A stretch of 64,000 nucleotides of DNA from Thermococcus sp. 2319x1 (GCF_001484685.1 NZ_CP012200.1:56321-120320); one strand, 5' to 3'. Numbered from the stretch's first letter, positions 55,460 through 63,323 are shown. Made by a program: numbers and translations. Notes: a model not told the origin generated them from the sequence alone.

Positions 55460-55613
55460 GGTGAGGATCCCCTCTACATCATCTACGCCCTTTTTGCCGC
55501 TTTTTTCGCCGCCCTGGTTCCCATCTTCTCCTCATTGTTGCCCTCGCCACTGGAAAGACGAACACATCCGGCTTTGACCACCGCGCTCTGCTCTTCGTAA
55601 CCCTTTCCAGAGT
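55460..55613 (+). pseudogene. EamA-type (COG2510-like) transporter remnant
   Basis: DPLYIIYALFAAFFAALVPIF at 55466 onward is the first helix of a small drug/metabolite transporter. Upstream bases read GGTGAGGATCC where GGTGATGGATCC would give ribosome site and ATG, so one T of the start codon seems lost. After the helix a deletion changes frame to LLIVALATGKTNTSGF, then DHRALLFVTLS, matching the second half of the first EamA repeat, and then all similarity ends near 55613. GC-rich. Confidence 0.5.
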
Positions 55614-55635
55614 GATTATTAGAGAGGGTAGCAAA

Positions 55636-55912
55636 ATGAGCGGGATGTTCCTCTTCTGGGGGAAGAAGAAAGAGGTTGGCAAAGGCGGAGCACATGAAGG
55701 CTTACCTCAAGAGCGTGGGGCACGCGGTTGGAGACGCGCTGGACAGGATATACAGGGACGGGATATACCTTGAGTTGAAAAAGGACCCTGCACCCCTAAT
55801 AGACGCTATTTATGAAGAACTGGTCGGCCGGGGCATCCCCGTCCCAAACAAAGGAAAGTTCCACGAGGACATGCGCAAAGCATTCAGGGTTAGGACCCCG
55901 GCAAGCACATGA
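55636..55912 (+). pseudogene. Frameshifted small gene, unknown
   Basis: The coding part is the frame from TTG 55676: AKAEHMKAYLKSVGHAVGDA, DRIYRDGIYLELKKDPAPL, IDAIYEELVGRGIPVPN. ATG 55636 or 55645 in another frame gives MFLFWGKKKEV, which would join smoothly if one G of GGTTGGC (55674-55680) were removed. I read this as a gene broken by one inserted base, though a start at TTG 55676 would give an intact 78-residue protein. Not recognised. Confidence 0.45.
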
Positions 55913-56331
55913 CCACAATGGACCGCCTGAAGGAGTACAAGGAAACGGTAAAGATGGAAAAGACACGCCCGATACTGGTGAAGCAACCTGAGAAGTCCCC
56001 CGGAGTGAGGAAAGGGAAGGGGAAACCGAAGAAGAAAGCCCGGCCCACCGAAAGCGCCGACTTCTCAAGGGCGAGGCTCGAAGTCCTCTAGATACTCCAG
56101 GCCCTTGAGTTCTCTGACTACTCCGGGAAGGCCGTGGAAAAGGCCGTGGAGAAGCTCTCCTCGCGCATGGCCGAGCTCTCGAAGGAGAAGCCAACGCCGG
56201 ATCTCCTCTCGATAATGGGCCTCTACTCCTACGCCCTTGAGCTCGTGAAGAACGAAAGGTGGGACGAGGCGAAGGCGTTCCTGGAGCTCGCCATCTTTAG
56301 AACCCACGAAGCTCAGCCCCGGCCGTTTTGA
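55909..56331 (+). pseudogene. Helical protein gene with an in-frame TAG
   Basis: One frame runs from ATG 55909 (overlapping the previous stop) to TGA at 56329-56331, with a single in-frame TAG at 56089-56091. Before: DRLKEYKETVKMEKTRPI, basic KGKGKPKKKARP, SADFSRARLEVL. After: ALEFSDYSGKAVEKAVEKL, SSRMAELSKEKPTPDLLSIM, YALELVKNERWDEAKAFLEL. Both sides are coding-like and the joined protein (~140 residues) would be helical, so the stop looks like a disabling mutation. GC-rich. Family unknown. Confidence 0.5.
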
Positions 56332-56792
56332 GGACCGCCCTCCAACTGCCTCATCTTTTCGGCGAACCTTTTAGCCCTCTCAATGTCTCCCTCATCGGGA
56401 TGCCCTTTGTTTATCCCGCCTATCTTCTCCAGCCATCCGTTCGTGTCCCATCCTTTGCAGGAGAACTCCCCGACTATCTCAAAGCCCTTCTCCCTCAGCG
56501 CCTTCCTGAGCTTCCGGTGGTTTATGAACGGAACGTTTATCCCTGCCGTTGAGAAAATAAATGCTTTCTTCCCTTTCACTTCTGGAAGGCTATTTATAAG
56601 CTTGAAGAGCGCCCTGTGGTGCTTCCAGTAGTAGATGCCCGAGCCAAAGCCGATGAGGTCATAGCTAAGAAGCTCCTCGGGCTTCACCTTCCATGGCTTG
56701 ACGAGCTTCGCATTAAGAACTTCTGCTATTGCTTTGGCTATCTTTTCCGTGTTTTTGTGATGTATGGAAACGTAAACAACAATGGCACTCAT
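56313..56792 (-). CDS. Flavodoxin-family protein
   Basis: 159 residues, ATG. FMN-binding fold: VVYVSIHHKNTEKIAKAIAE (phosphate loop), DLIGFGSGIYYWKHH (loop 2) and FIFSTAGINVPFINHRKLR, similar to HemG-like or menaquinone-linked flavodoxins. Electron carrier or flavin reductase-like role. Start overlaps the end of the DUF523-like gene by 4 bases; the two are coupled. The last 19 bases overlap the GC-rich remnant on the other strand. Confidence 0.85.
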   Translation of the reverse strand: MSAIVVYVSIHHKNTEKIAKAIAEVLNAKLVKPWKVKPEELLSYDLIGFGSGIYYWKHHRALFKLINSLPEVKGKKAFIFSTAGINVPFINHRKLRKALREKGFEIVGEFSCKGWDTNGWLEKIGGINKGHPDEGDIERAKRFAEKMRQLEGGPQNGRG

Positions 56793-57370
56793 CTTAGCCC
56801 CCCTATAGCTTTTTTCAACTTTTCAAGGCTTTCCCCAATGCTATCCTTGTCAAATTCAAGGTAGAGGGCATCCGGGAATCTCCCCTTGAGGATTTCAAAG
56901 AGCACGCCTTCCCCGGGGACTACCTCAAAGCTTTGCTCTTTCATCAGCTCTTTTGATCTCTTTATTCTCTCTTCCTTTGGCAGATAAAAGAACTCTTGGA
57001 TAGCTTTGTAAGGAAATGTCTCTGGGTTGCTGGAGGTTGTGTGGAACACTCCACACGTTGGCGAGCCCTTAACCCCGAGAAAGATTATTTTTTCGGGCTT
57101 TTCTTCCGTCAAAATCCTTCCAATGAAGTCCGCAATGCTTTCGGCTTTTTCTCTCATTCCAAGCCTCTCATAGGCTTCCCTGCCCATTGGAGGCCTTGGC
57201 CACCCTATGAGCTCGTATTCCGGGCAGGGATATGTTAAGATTTTCATCTCATCTTTGTGCTCTGCAAAAAAGCTTAGGAGCTTTTCACTTGTCTTGTACT
57301 CTTTTTCCTTTGCTCCTCGATAAACGTAGAAGGGGCTGAGAAGGCATGGTGCAAGTATTATCATTATCAT
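56789..57370 (-). CDS. DUF523/COG5418-like protein
   Basis: 193 residues, ATG 57370 behind GGTGAAGCCC. LAPCLLSPFYVYRG, YPCPEYELIGWPRPPMGRE and GVKGSPTCGVF share the C-x-x, CPE-x-PRPP and GSPTCG pattern of DUF523-type (2-thiouracil desulfurase-like) proteins, in which the three cysteines may hold an iron-sulfur cluster. Larger than the typical domain. Coupled to the flavodoxin, so a redox link is plausible. Confidence 0.7.
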   Translation of the reverse strand: MIMIILAPCLLSPFYVYRGAKEKEYKTSEKLLSFFAEHKDEMKILTYPCPEYELIGWPRPPMGREAYERLGMREKAESIADFIGRILTEEKPEKIIFLGVKGSPTCGVFHTTSSNPETFPYKAIQEFFYLPKEERIKRSKELMKEQSFEVVPGEGVLFEILKGRFPDALYLEFDKDSIGESLEKLKKAIGGLR

Positions 57371-57404
57371 GGGCTTCACCAGTAAAAAGAAGCTTTAAAA
57401 ATCT

Positions 57405-57986
57405 TTAAACTTTTTTAGACGTCAAAGAGGTTATGATTCCTTCGACCTTTGCCTTCAGCTCTTCAAGAGTTCCTTCATTTACAATCAAAAAGTCAGCCAA
57501 ATCTTTAAGCTTGCTCGTGTGATAAAGCTTTTCCTCAGCTTCATCAGCCCTTAGAAAATCTTCAAAGCTTTTTATCACCTTGTCCTTACCCGCATTTCTC
57601 TTTTTTAAACGCTCATACCTTATCTCCGGGCTTGCCTCAACGTAGATTATAACCCCACCTCGCTTTTTTATCTCCTCTGTTTCTTCTCTCGAGCGAACCC
57701 CATCGATGACAACGTTTTCGCAGTTTCTTTTCTTGTCCAGTGCAAGCCTTATCAAAATGTCCTCCCCGTAGGTTTCCTTTAGGTATCTGCCGTATTCTAT
57801 GAGTTTGTCCCTTGTTGGTTCGCTCTTTTCTGGAACTTCCGGGAGCCATGAGTATTCGCTTAGGTTATGAGTGAGGAGATCAATTAACGGATCGCTACAT
57901 GAAACCCTGCAAAAGCCCCTCTCCTCGAAGAACTTTGCAATTGTTGTTTTCCCGGCTGCGATTTTACCAACAACTCCTATTATCAT
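57405..57986 (-). CDS. P-loop nucleotide/dephospho-CoA kinase-like protein (UPF0200-type)
   Basis: 193 residues, ATG behind GGTGGTTAG. P-loop GVVGKIAAGKTT at residues 4-15, DPLIDLLTH, VIDGVRSREETEEIKKRGG and VEASPEIRYERLKKRNAG, as in dephospho-CoA kinase and the archaeal UPF0200 group. Phosphoryl acceptor unknown. Twelve bases after the hypothetical gene, so same operon. Confidence 0.75.
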   Translation of the reverse strand: MIIGVVGKIAAGKTTIAKFFEERGFCRVSCSDPLIDLLTHNLSEYSWLPEVPEKSEPTRDKLIEYGRYLKETYGEDILIRLALDKKRNCENVVIDGVRSREETEEIKKRGGVIIYVEASPEIRYERLKKRNAGKDKVIKSFEDFLRADEAEEKLYHTSKLKDLADFLIVNEGTLEELKAKVEGIITSLTSKKV

Positions 57987-57998
57987 CTAACCACCAAG

Positions 57999-58799
57999 TT
58001 ACTTTTTCCATGCCCGCCATATTAAGTTTGCCCCATCTGTGGACTCCATTAGCCCCTCGGCAACCATATCCACTATAAAGTCTATCATGGCATTCTTGTC
58101 AATCCTTGCAGGCTTTTCAAAGCCGAAAAAGTACTTTGCCTCAAAGAACCCAATGTGAAGAAACCTTAGGGGATTTAAAAGTGCCACATCCTCAGTAAAC
58201 TTCAAATCGAATGGAAAATCTGCAATGACGAGCTTAATCCCCCTTTCTTTGGCAATATCTTTCAGCTTTTCCTCATCTGGGTAAAATAACTCCCTAAGGG
58301 AGCCGTCTATTGGCTCATAGCTTATTTTCGGAAAGGTGTACTTGATGCCTACCTTTTCAGCCTTCAGCCCCAATTTTTCGGCAAAGCCTATCATGGCCTT
58401 TGCATTGAAGCTGAGAAAAACAAGGGCTCTCTCATCTATTCTTAACTCGGGCCACTTTCGGGGGGGAAATTTGAACTCTGCCTCGATTATTGGTCCCAAA
58501 AATTCCAAAAAAGTTCCTCTAATCCTTTCCAAATTTTTTTCGAGCTTTTTCTGCTTTATAAGCAGGTCAAGCTTTGAATATACTGTAACTTGCTTCACAC
58601 CGAGTTCTTCTCTAAGCTTTCCGATTACAAAGCTGTTCCCGATTATTGCACTTTTATCGCTTCTATCTCTGGCTATTATAAACAGCTTATCTTCTTCCCT
58701 GTCGTATCTGATTTCATCTATTACAAATGGCACTAAGGGAAAACCGTTTTCTTTTCTTATTCTGTTAACCTTCTCACTTATCTCTTCTTTTGTAAGCAT
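57999..58799 (-). CDS. Conserved hypothetical protein, ~30 kDa
   Basis: 266 residues, ATG 58799 behind AAGGTGAGC; the start shares bases with the upstream stop (TGATG). Contains FVIDEIRYDREEDKLFIIARD, KQVTVYSKLDLLIKQKKLEK and LVIADFPFDLKFTEDVALL. Soluble alpha/beta protein with possible nucleotide- or RNA-binding surface (basic patches) but no motif I can name. Conserved-looking operon with the following kinase-like gene. Confidence 0.6.
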   Translation of the reverse strand: MLTKEEISEKVNRIRKENGFPLVPFVIDEIRYDREEDKLFIIARDRSDKSAIIGNSFVIGKLREELGVKQVTVYSKLDLLIKQKKLEKNLERIRGTFLEFLGPIIEAEFKFPPRKWPELRIDERALVFLSFNAKAMIGFAEKLGLKAEKVGIKYTFPKISYEPIDGSLRELFYPDEEKLKDIAKERGIKLVIADFPFDLKFTEDVALLNPLRFLHIGFFEAKYFFGFEKPARIDKNAMIDFIVDMVAEGLMESTDGANLIWRAWKK

Positions 58800-59047
58800 C
58801 AGCTCACCTTGTACGCCTTGATGCACTCGTAGATTTCCTGGGCAATTTTTAAAGCTTCCTCTCTGTCGTCGGTTTCTTTTACTATAATCTTTCCACTTGG
58901 AAATATGCTTATGTCATATGTCTTTCTAACAAGGGCTAAGAACTTGGTTACCCGCTTTATCTGGTAGCCTTTCTCCGCTAGGCATTCGCAGACCTCCTCT
59001 AAGTCGATATCAAAATTTTCTCGCGGGGTTATGTTTATTGCCTTCAT
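58799..59047 (-). CDS. Small protein with TBP-like strand pattern
   Basis: 82 residues; ATG 59047 is preferred to the in-frame ATG 59074. IDLEEVCECLAEKGYQIKRV, ISIFPSGKIIVKETDDREEA and LKIAQEIYECIKAYK give the strand-turn-strand-helix of TBP repeats and Pcc1-like proteins (compare [13 protein letters not shown] in TBP), but only one repeat. Function unknown. First gene of the operon with the next two. Confidence 0.6.
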   Translation of the reverse strand: MKAINITPRENFDIDLEEVCECLAEKGYQIKRVTKFLALVRKTYDISIFPSGKIIVKETDDREEALKIAQEIYECIKAYKVS

Positions 59048-59138
59048 GCTTGTACACGGCCTTGCAACCAGCATGGAACCACCAACCAGAATTTATGAAC
59101 CGTACTTCATAAAATTTATTGGAAGAAAAGCCCGAGCA

Positions 59139-59711
59139 TCATCGCTTCCAGATGGCAAACCCCAAAATTGAGACCAGCAAAAGCGCCCCTAGTGAAAGGA
59201 TAATTTTTGTTGAGATGCCATTTTCTTTTGCGGGACTTTTAGTGTCTGTTCCCTCTTCAAGGGTGAAACTTACTTCAATTTCTCCCGCTGGAAGTGTTAT
59301 TTTATTGCCCTCAACTTCAAGGGGGACATCGCTCATATCCACCAAGCTTGCTTCCTCCGGCAGTATAACGCTCACCGGATTGTCTGAGCTCAATGAGATA
59401 GTCCAAACAAGGCCTTCCTGCTTAATCAAGTCTGGAGTAGTATAGGTTATCTCCACTATCTGGGCATCTTGAGTGTTCACTGTTATCTCGTTTCCGTTTA
59501 TGTAATATTCAAGGGGATTACCGTTTTCATCGGTAACAAAGACGTCCTCGTAATGATCACCAATCAAAGATAACGTAACCTGCGTTGCATAATCATCAAC
59601 GGGCACTTCAATTTCTACAGTTGCGTATCCGTCTCCGTAGGGGGTTATGTTTATGCTCCGTGCACTTACAAAGGGAATAAAAAGCAAGAAGGCAAGCAAA
59701 GCCTTTTTCAT
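59139..59711 (-). CDS. Membrane-anchored extracytoplasmic sensor domain, no winged helix (paralogue)
   Basis: 190 residues, ATG 59711 behind GGAGGTGG. Signal peptide KKALLAFLLFIPFVSA; ectodomain with TDENGNPL, TYTTPDL, EGLVWTISLS, VILPEEASLVDMSDVPL; one C-terminal helix (IILSLGALLLVSILGFAIW) then KR and stop. Aligns with residues 1-192 of the 478-1317 protein but stops right after the membrane helix, so the winged helix is absent. Paired with the secreted helical protein upstream (28 bases). Whether the C-terminus was lost or never present cannot be told. Confidence 0.7.
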   Translation of the reverse strand: MKKALLAFLLFIPFVSARSINITPYGDGYATVEIEVPVDDYATQVTLSLIGDHYEDVFVTDENGNPLEYYINGNEITVNTQDAQIVEITYTTPDLIKQEGLVWTISLSSDNPVSVILPEEASLVDMSDVPLEVEGNKITLPAGEIEVSFTLEEGTDTKSPAKENGISTKIILSLGALLLVSILGFAIWKR

Positions 59712-59739
59712 ACTTTCCACCTCCATAAAAAATTGGAAA

Positions 59740-60942
59740 TCAGAGGTGCCTCAAGATGAACTCATCCACTCTATGGAGCATTTCTAGGGCGATTGCAAAG
59801 TGCATCTTTGCTTCCGCTGGCTTCTTGTGTTTTAGGAGCTCGATTCCAAGTCTTATCTCTTGTATTGAAGTTTTAAGCTGTAGCTCCGCCTTTCTTGTAT
59901 CTACTCCTTTCTTCTTGAGCTCTCTCAAGGCTTTTGCATCCTTCTGAACCCTGTCGTTAATCTCTCTGAGGAATGCTCTCATGTCTCTCATCTTTTCTTG
60001 GGCTTCTCTTTCGTGGAACTTTCTTTGGATAAATGCCATTGCCCTGTGGAATTCTTTTATGGTCTCCGTGTTCTCCCTCATGACTTGAAGGGCTTCGTCG
60101 TATTTTCCTTCATCCGCTAGGGCTTTGACCTCATCGTAGACTTCTCTAAACGCTTCAAGCCTTTCTTGAAGTTCACTTGCATCGTAGCCCTTTTCTTCTG
60201 CCGTCTCAATTACCTTCTCCGCCATCTCTATTCCCCTTGCACCCTTCTCCAAGAACTCATTTACTATCTTGTCAGCGTTTGCCTCTACAAGTTCCCTTCT
60301 TATTCTCCTTAGCTCCTCGTCTAAAGCTGCTTTTTTCTCCCTCGCAACTTCGAGGTCTTCTTTGGCTTTCTCAAAATCTCTGGCTTTTATGTCCTCTAAC
60401 ACAGTCCTGTAAGCCTCTTTAGTTTCTTGTAAAAGCGCTGTTGCATTCTCTACGTCAATCCCCTGTTTTTGAGCCATCTCTATAGTTCTCTCAGCCATTC
60501 TAAAGTAGCCTTCCATCCTTCTTATCTCTTCCGGGAGCCGTTCTCTTAGCTCCTCTTTTCCTCTTTCAAAGTTCTTCAGGACTTCTCTGTAGTGGTGCAT
60601 TGCCGTTAAGCCATTGATTATGGCATTGTAATAGTCGCCGCTTTCATAGGCAGTGAGGGCATCTTCCTTATACTCTTCGGCCAGTTGGTAGTGTCTCATA
60701 ACGCTTGAGTTATCTGGCAGGTTTATGTTGTTAATTAGTCTTGTTGTTATATTGCTTAATCTTTCGAGGGCTGCAACGATATGTTCGGCTATCCTTTCCT
60801 CCTGCGTTATGTTTTGTATTTCCGGTGGCAAAGGCTCTGTTTCATTTTCTATTGTGGCGTTCTCATCTGCTAGGCTCAAGCCCGCTGGTATTATGCTCCC
60901 CACCAACAGGCCTATTAACACCCAGACCTTCAACCACTTCAT
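59740..60942 (-). CDS. Secreted alpha-helical (coiled-coil) protein, paralogue 2
   Basis: 400 residues, ATG 60942 behind GGTGAT. Signal peptide VWVLIGLLVGSIIPAGLSLA. Then helical throughout: YREVLKNFERGKEELRERL, MAEKVIETAEEKGYDASELQ, DAKALRELKKKGVDTRKAE. Same lengths of hairpin and same turns (GVD, GYD, GID) as the 1330-2475 protein, plus ALRELKKKGVDT versus AIAILKKKGINT. Also matched: LRRIRRELVEANADKIVNEFL versus LEKVLRELASRNAERIVNSFL, shown as the shared IVN(E/S)FL. First gene of the pair; a 16-bp palindrome lies upstream. Confidence 0.7.
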   Translation of the reverse strand: MKWLKVWVLIGLLVGSIIPAGLSLADENATIENETEPLPPEIQNITQEERIAEHIVAALERLSNITTRLINNINLPDNSSVMRHYQLAEEYKEDALTAYESGDYYNAIINGLTAMHHYREVLKNFERGKEELRERLPEEIRRMEGYFRMAERTIEMAQKQGIDVENATALLQETKEAYRTVLEDIKARDFEKAKEDLEVAREKKAALDEELRRIRRELVEANADKIVNEFLEKGARGIEMAEKVIETAEEKGYDASELQERLEAFREVYDEVKALADEGKYDEALQVMRENTETIKEFHRAMAFIQRKFHEREAQEKMRDMRAFLREINDRVQKDAKALRELKKKGVDTRKAELQLKTSIQEIRLGIELLKHKKPAEAKMHFAIALEMLHRVDEFILRHL

Positions 60943-60997
60943 GTTCATCACCATTCCTAACTGGGGCTTTTACCTATTTTAGGAATCCGGTGAAAAG

Positions 60998-61013
60998 AAC
61001 GTTCCGGAACGTT
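60998..61013 (-). promoter_or_regulatory. 16-bp perfect palindrome upstream of the second sensor cassette
   Basis: AACGTTCCGGAACGTT is self-complementary and lies 55 bases before the chosen start of the secreted helical protein, upstream of the expected TATA position. No identical copy was found upstream of the first cassette, which has only partly similar bases (TTTGGAACACTCG). Confidence 0.5.
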
Positions 61014-61112
61014 TCATTTTTTGTGTAAACTTCCATAAACAGCTTTCTACACATACAACCCATTAAAAATTATGGAAATCTGCATGTGAACGATGAGAAA
61101 CTGTATTTTGGA

Positions 61113-61229
61113 CTAAACTGGGCTTAGATTTTTTGGGTGAGCTTCATAAAGGCCGGCATTCTTTAAACGGTATGTCTTGAACTTTGGTGTTTTGGAGATG
61201 TGCACTTGGAGAAGTTCTTCTATTTCCAA
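61113..61229 (-). CDS. Possible 38-residue protein downstream of sufS
   Basis: TTG 61229 with GGAGGAGTT just upstream, stop at 61113. Reads EIEELLQVHISKTPKFKT, YRLKNAGLYEAHPKNLSPV. The clean ribosome site and the polar, regular composition speak for a real small gene or the stub of a longer one; length is short and no family is recognised. The remainder of the 60943-61260 gap holds the promoter of the sensor cassette and AT-rich DNA. Confidence 0.35.
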   Translation of the reverse strand: MEIEELLQVHISKTPKFKTYRLKNAGLYEAHPKNLSPV

Positions 61230-61259
61230 TCAAACTCCTCCAAAAGTTAAAAAGAAAAA

Positions 61260-62456
61260 TCACTTTAAACTTCTCACAAGTTCCTCCATAACCCCAAGGA
61301 ACGTTTCAACTTCTTCAATACTGTTGTACACATGGAAAGAAGCTCTAACAGTTCCATTTATGCCAAGCTTTTTCATTACCGGCAGTGCACAGTGGTGACC
61401 GCTCCTTACCATAATGTTGTGCTCATCCAGAACGGCGGCAACGTCATGCGGATGCAATGGTGGAACGTTAAAACTCACAACTCCAGCATGCTTTTTGAGG
61501 TCTCTTGGTCCGTACCATGGAACTTCAAGCTCTGTTAAGCCCTCAGTTGTTCTTTTCACAAGCTTGTGCTCTTGCTTTTCGATTTTGTCTATGCCTATCC
61601 TTTCAATGTACTTTATTCCAGCAGCAAGACCTATTGCCCCTCCAATGTTTGGCGTACCGGCTTCATAGCGCTCCGGTGGTTCGGTGAGTTTGTAATCATA
61701 AAGATCAACGTCTTCAATTGTTCCTCCGCCAATTAACGGGGGCTCGAACACATCGAAGAATTCCTCCCTTATGTAGAGCACCCCTATTCCGGTTGGGCCC
61801 ATTGGGCCTTTGTGTCCCGAGAATGCCAAGAAATCTGCGTGAAGTTTGTTAACGTCAACCTCCATGTGGCCAACGCTTTGGGCTGCATCGACAACAAATA
61901 TCGCCCCCTCATCTTTTGCCATTTTTCCGACTTCTTCTACCTCATGGATAACACCGAGTGCATTGGAAACGTGCTGCATGGCCACAAGCTTTGCGCCCTT
62001 TATCTTCTTTTCGGCGTCCGCTAAATCCAAGTTTCCTTCGTTGTCTCCCTCGATTATCTCAAGCTTTAGACCAAGCTTTTTAGCCAGCCTTTGCCATGGA
62101 AGTAAATCGGAATGATGCTCATAGGGGGTGGTGACTATTTTATCGCCTTTCTTAAAAATTCCTTCTAACCCGAGGGCTGTTAAATTTAGGCTTTCGCTGG
62201 TATTTTTTGTGAAAACAACCTCTTCAAAATTTGCCCCAATAAACCTGGCTGTTATCTCCCTTGCCTTCTCATATTCATGGGTCGCCTTTTGAGAGAGCCT
62301 GTGAACTCCACGGTGGACGTTTGCCCTGTATTTCAAATAATACTCATCCATGGCCTCAACAACCGGTTTAGGGGTTAGAGAGGTTGCGGTGTTGTCAAAA
62401 TATATGACCTCCTGCGTTAAAGGGATATCTTTCCGAACATCTTCGGGTATTCTCAT
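61260..62456 (-). CDS. sufS: Cysteine desulfurase, SufS type
   Basis: 398 residues, ATG 62456 behind GGTGGTTGGC. PLP enzyme: FDNTATSLTPKPV, ANVHRGVHRLSQKAT, HHSDLLPWQ, DAAQSVGHM, SGHKGPMGPTG (PLP lysine) and RSGHHCALP with the persulfide Cys. Group II (SufS/CsdA) by the short active-site loop. Supplies sulfur for Fe-S clusters and other thio-cofactors. Transcribed away from the ECF S component gene. Confidence 0.92.
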   Translation of the reverse strand: MRIPEDVRKDIPLTQEVIYFDNTATSLTPKPVVEAMDEYYLKYRANVHRGVHRLSQKATHEYEKAREITARFIGANFEEVVFTKNTSESLNLTALGLEGIFKKGDKIVTTPYEHHSDLLPWQRLAKKLGLKLEIIEGDNEGNLDLADAEKKIKGAKLVAMQHVSNALGVIHEVEEVGKMAKDEGAIFVVDAAQSVGHMEVDVNKLHADFLAFSGHKGPMGPTGIGVLYIREEFFDVFEPPLIGGGTIEDVDLYDYKLTEPPERYEAGTPNIGGAIGLAAGIKYIERIGIDKIEKQEHKLVKRTTEGLTELEVPWYGPRDLKKHAGVVSFNVPPLHPHDVAAVLDEHNIMVRSGHHCALPVMKKLGINGTVRASFHVYNSIEEVETFLGVMEELVRSLK

Positions 62457-62537
62457 GCCAACCACCGTAGAATTTATTTTCATAGAACATATAAATGCTT
62501 TGCTTCTCATTTTTGTTCTCCCAAATATTCCCAGTGC

Positions 62538-62568
62538 GGAACAAAATTTTATAAAGTTTGGAACAAAA
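62538..62568 (+). repeat. GGAACAAAA direct repeats flanking a TATA box
   Basis: GGAACAAAA at 62538-62546 and again at 62560-62568, 22 bases apart (two helical turns), bracket TTTTATAAAG, the likely TATA box of the ECF gene. A third related copy (GAGAACAAAA on the minus strand) is at 62511-62520. This arrangement suggests an operator for a vitamin or sulfur responsive regulator acting on the ECF gene, sufS or both. Confidence 0.5.
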
Positions 62569-62587
62569 AAAGCTGGCGGTGGTTCAA

Positions 62588-63175
62588 ATGAAGGCCAGAG
62601 AGATAGGGGTAATAGGACTGCTGCTGGGCTTATCTCTGGTATTGCAGAGTTCCCCTCTTAAGGTTCCGACTCAATGGGGAATGACGATTGACCTTGTGGC
62701 CGTTCCGATAGTGGTCATCTACATTTTGTTGGGCTTCTGGAGCAGTGTAACAGCTCTAATATTATTGTTTCTGGGCTTGAGTTTAATATCATCCGCTTCT
62801 TGGTTGGGAGCCAGTATGAAGTTCTTTGCAACCTTGAGTGTGTTAATAGGCCTTGAAATTGCTAAAAGGATTACAAGGTTTGACCTCAAGAACTACAAGA
62901 AGGAGAGGAACCTTGTAACATTTGTGCTTACTGCTTATCTGGTAGGAATTGCAATAAGGATCCCTCTAATGGTTGCAATGAACTACTACTACGCCCTACC
63001 GTTGTGGCTGGGCATTCCAAAAGAGCAGGTGATCCCAACTATTGAAGAGTGGTTCCACATCCCATTCTGGCTCGTGATAGGCATTCCGAATGCCATTCAA
63101 AGTGCTGTGGACGTTGTGATCGGTATTCTCGTCGCTCTGCCGGTTATTAGATCGCTACCGTACATCCTTGAGTGA
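62588..63175 (+). CDS. ECF transporter substrate-binding (S) component-like membrane protein
   Basis: 195 residues, ATG 62588 behind GGTGGT. Five to six helices; MTIDLVAVPIVVIYILLGFW and the LVGIAIRIPLMVAMNYYYA segment fit S components of energy-coupling factor transporters (RibU/ThiT-like). The substrate (a vitamin) is not assignable. No EcfAT genes nearby; they would be shared from elsewhere. Divergent from sufS. Confidence 0.75.
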   Translation: MKAREIGVIGLLLGLSLVLQSSPLKVPTQWGMTIDLVAVPIVVIYILLGFWSSVTALILLFLGLSLISSASWLGASMKFFATLSVLIGLEIAKRITRFDLKNYKKERNLVTFVLTAYLVGIAIRIPLMVAMNYYYALPLWLGIPKEQVIPTIEEWFHIPFWLVIGIPNAIQSAVDVVIGILVALPVIRSLPYILE

Positions 63176-63300
63176 TTTCTTCCATTTTTCTGCATATTGT
63201 TTGAAAATCTCCTCTTTCGTTTTTTCATAGAGCCACTCTGAGAGATCTACATGTAATTTGTGGTATTTTTCCATGGCCTTCCCGTGGATATTTGAATACA
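63155..63300 (-). pseudogene. C-terminal remnant of a tandem D-glucuronyl C5-epimerase copy
   Basis: Minus-strand frame from about 63298 to the stop at 63155 reads YSNIHGKAMEKYHKLHVDL, SEWLYEKTKEEIFKQYAEK, then WKKSLKDVR and stop. It lines up with YSNIHGDASEFYHRLHIRL, LKWLYDVTGDEYFLNYARK of the intact-looking gene beside it. Only ~47 codons remain; the rest was deleted. It overlaps the end of the ECF gene on the other strand. Confidence 0.65.
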
Positions 63301-63323
63301 AACTTCAGCCATTTTCATCAAAG

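Noticed and set aside
56089-56091. Recoded TAG (pyrrolysine or readthrough)
   Set aside because: Thermococcales are not known to use pyrrolysine, and the neighbouring genes are decayed too.
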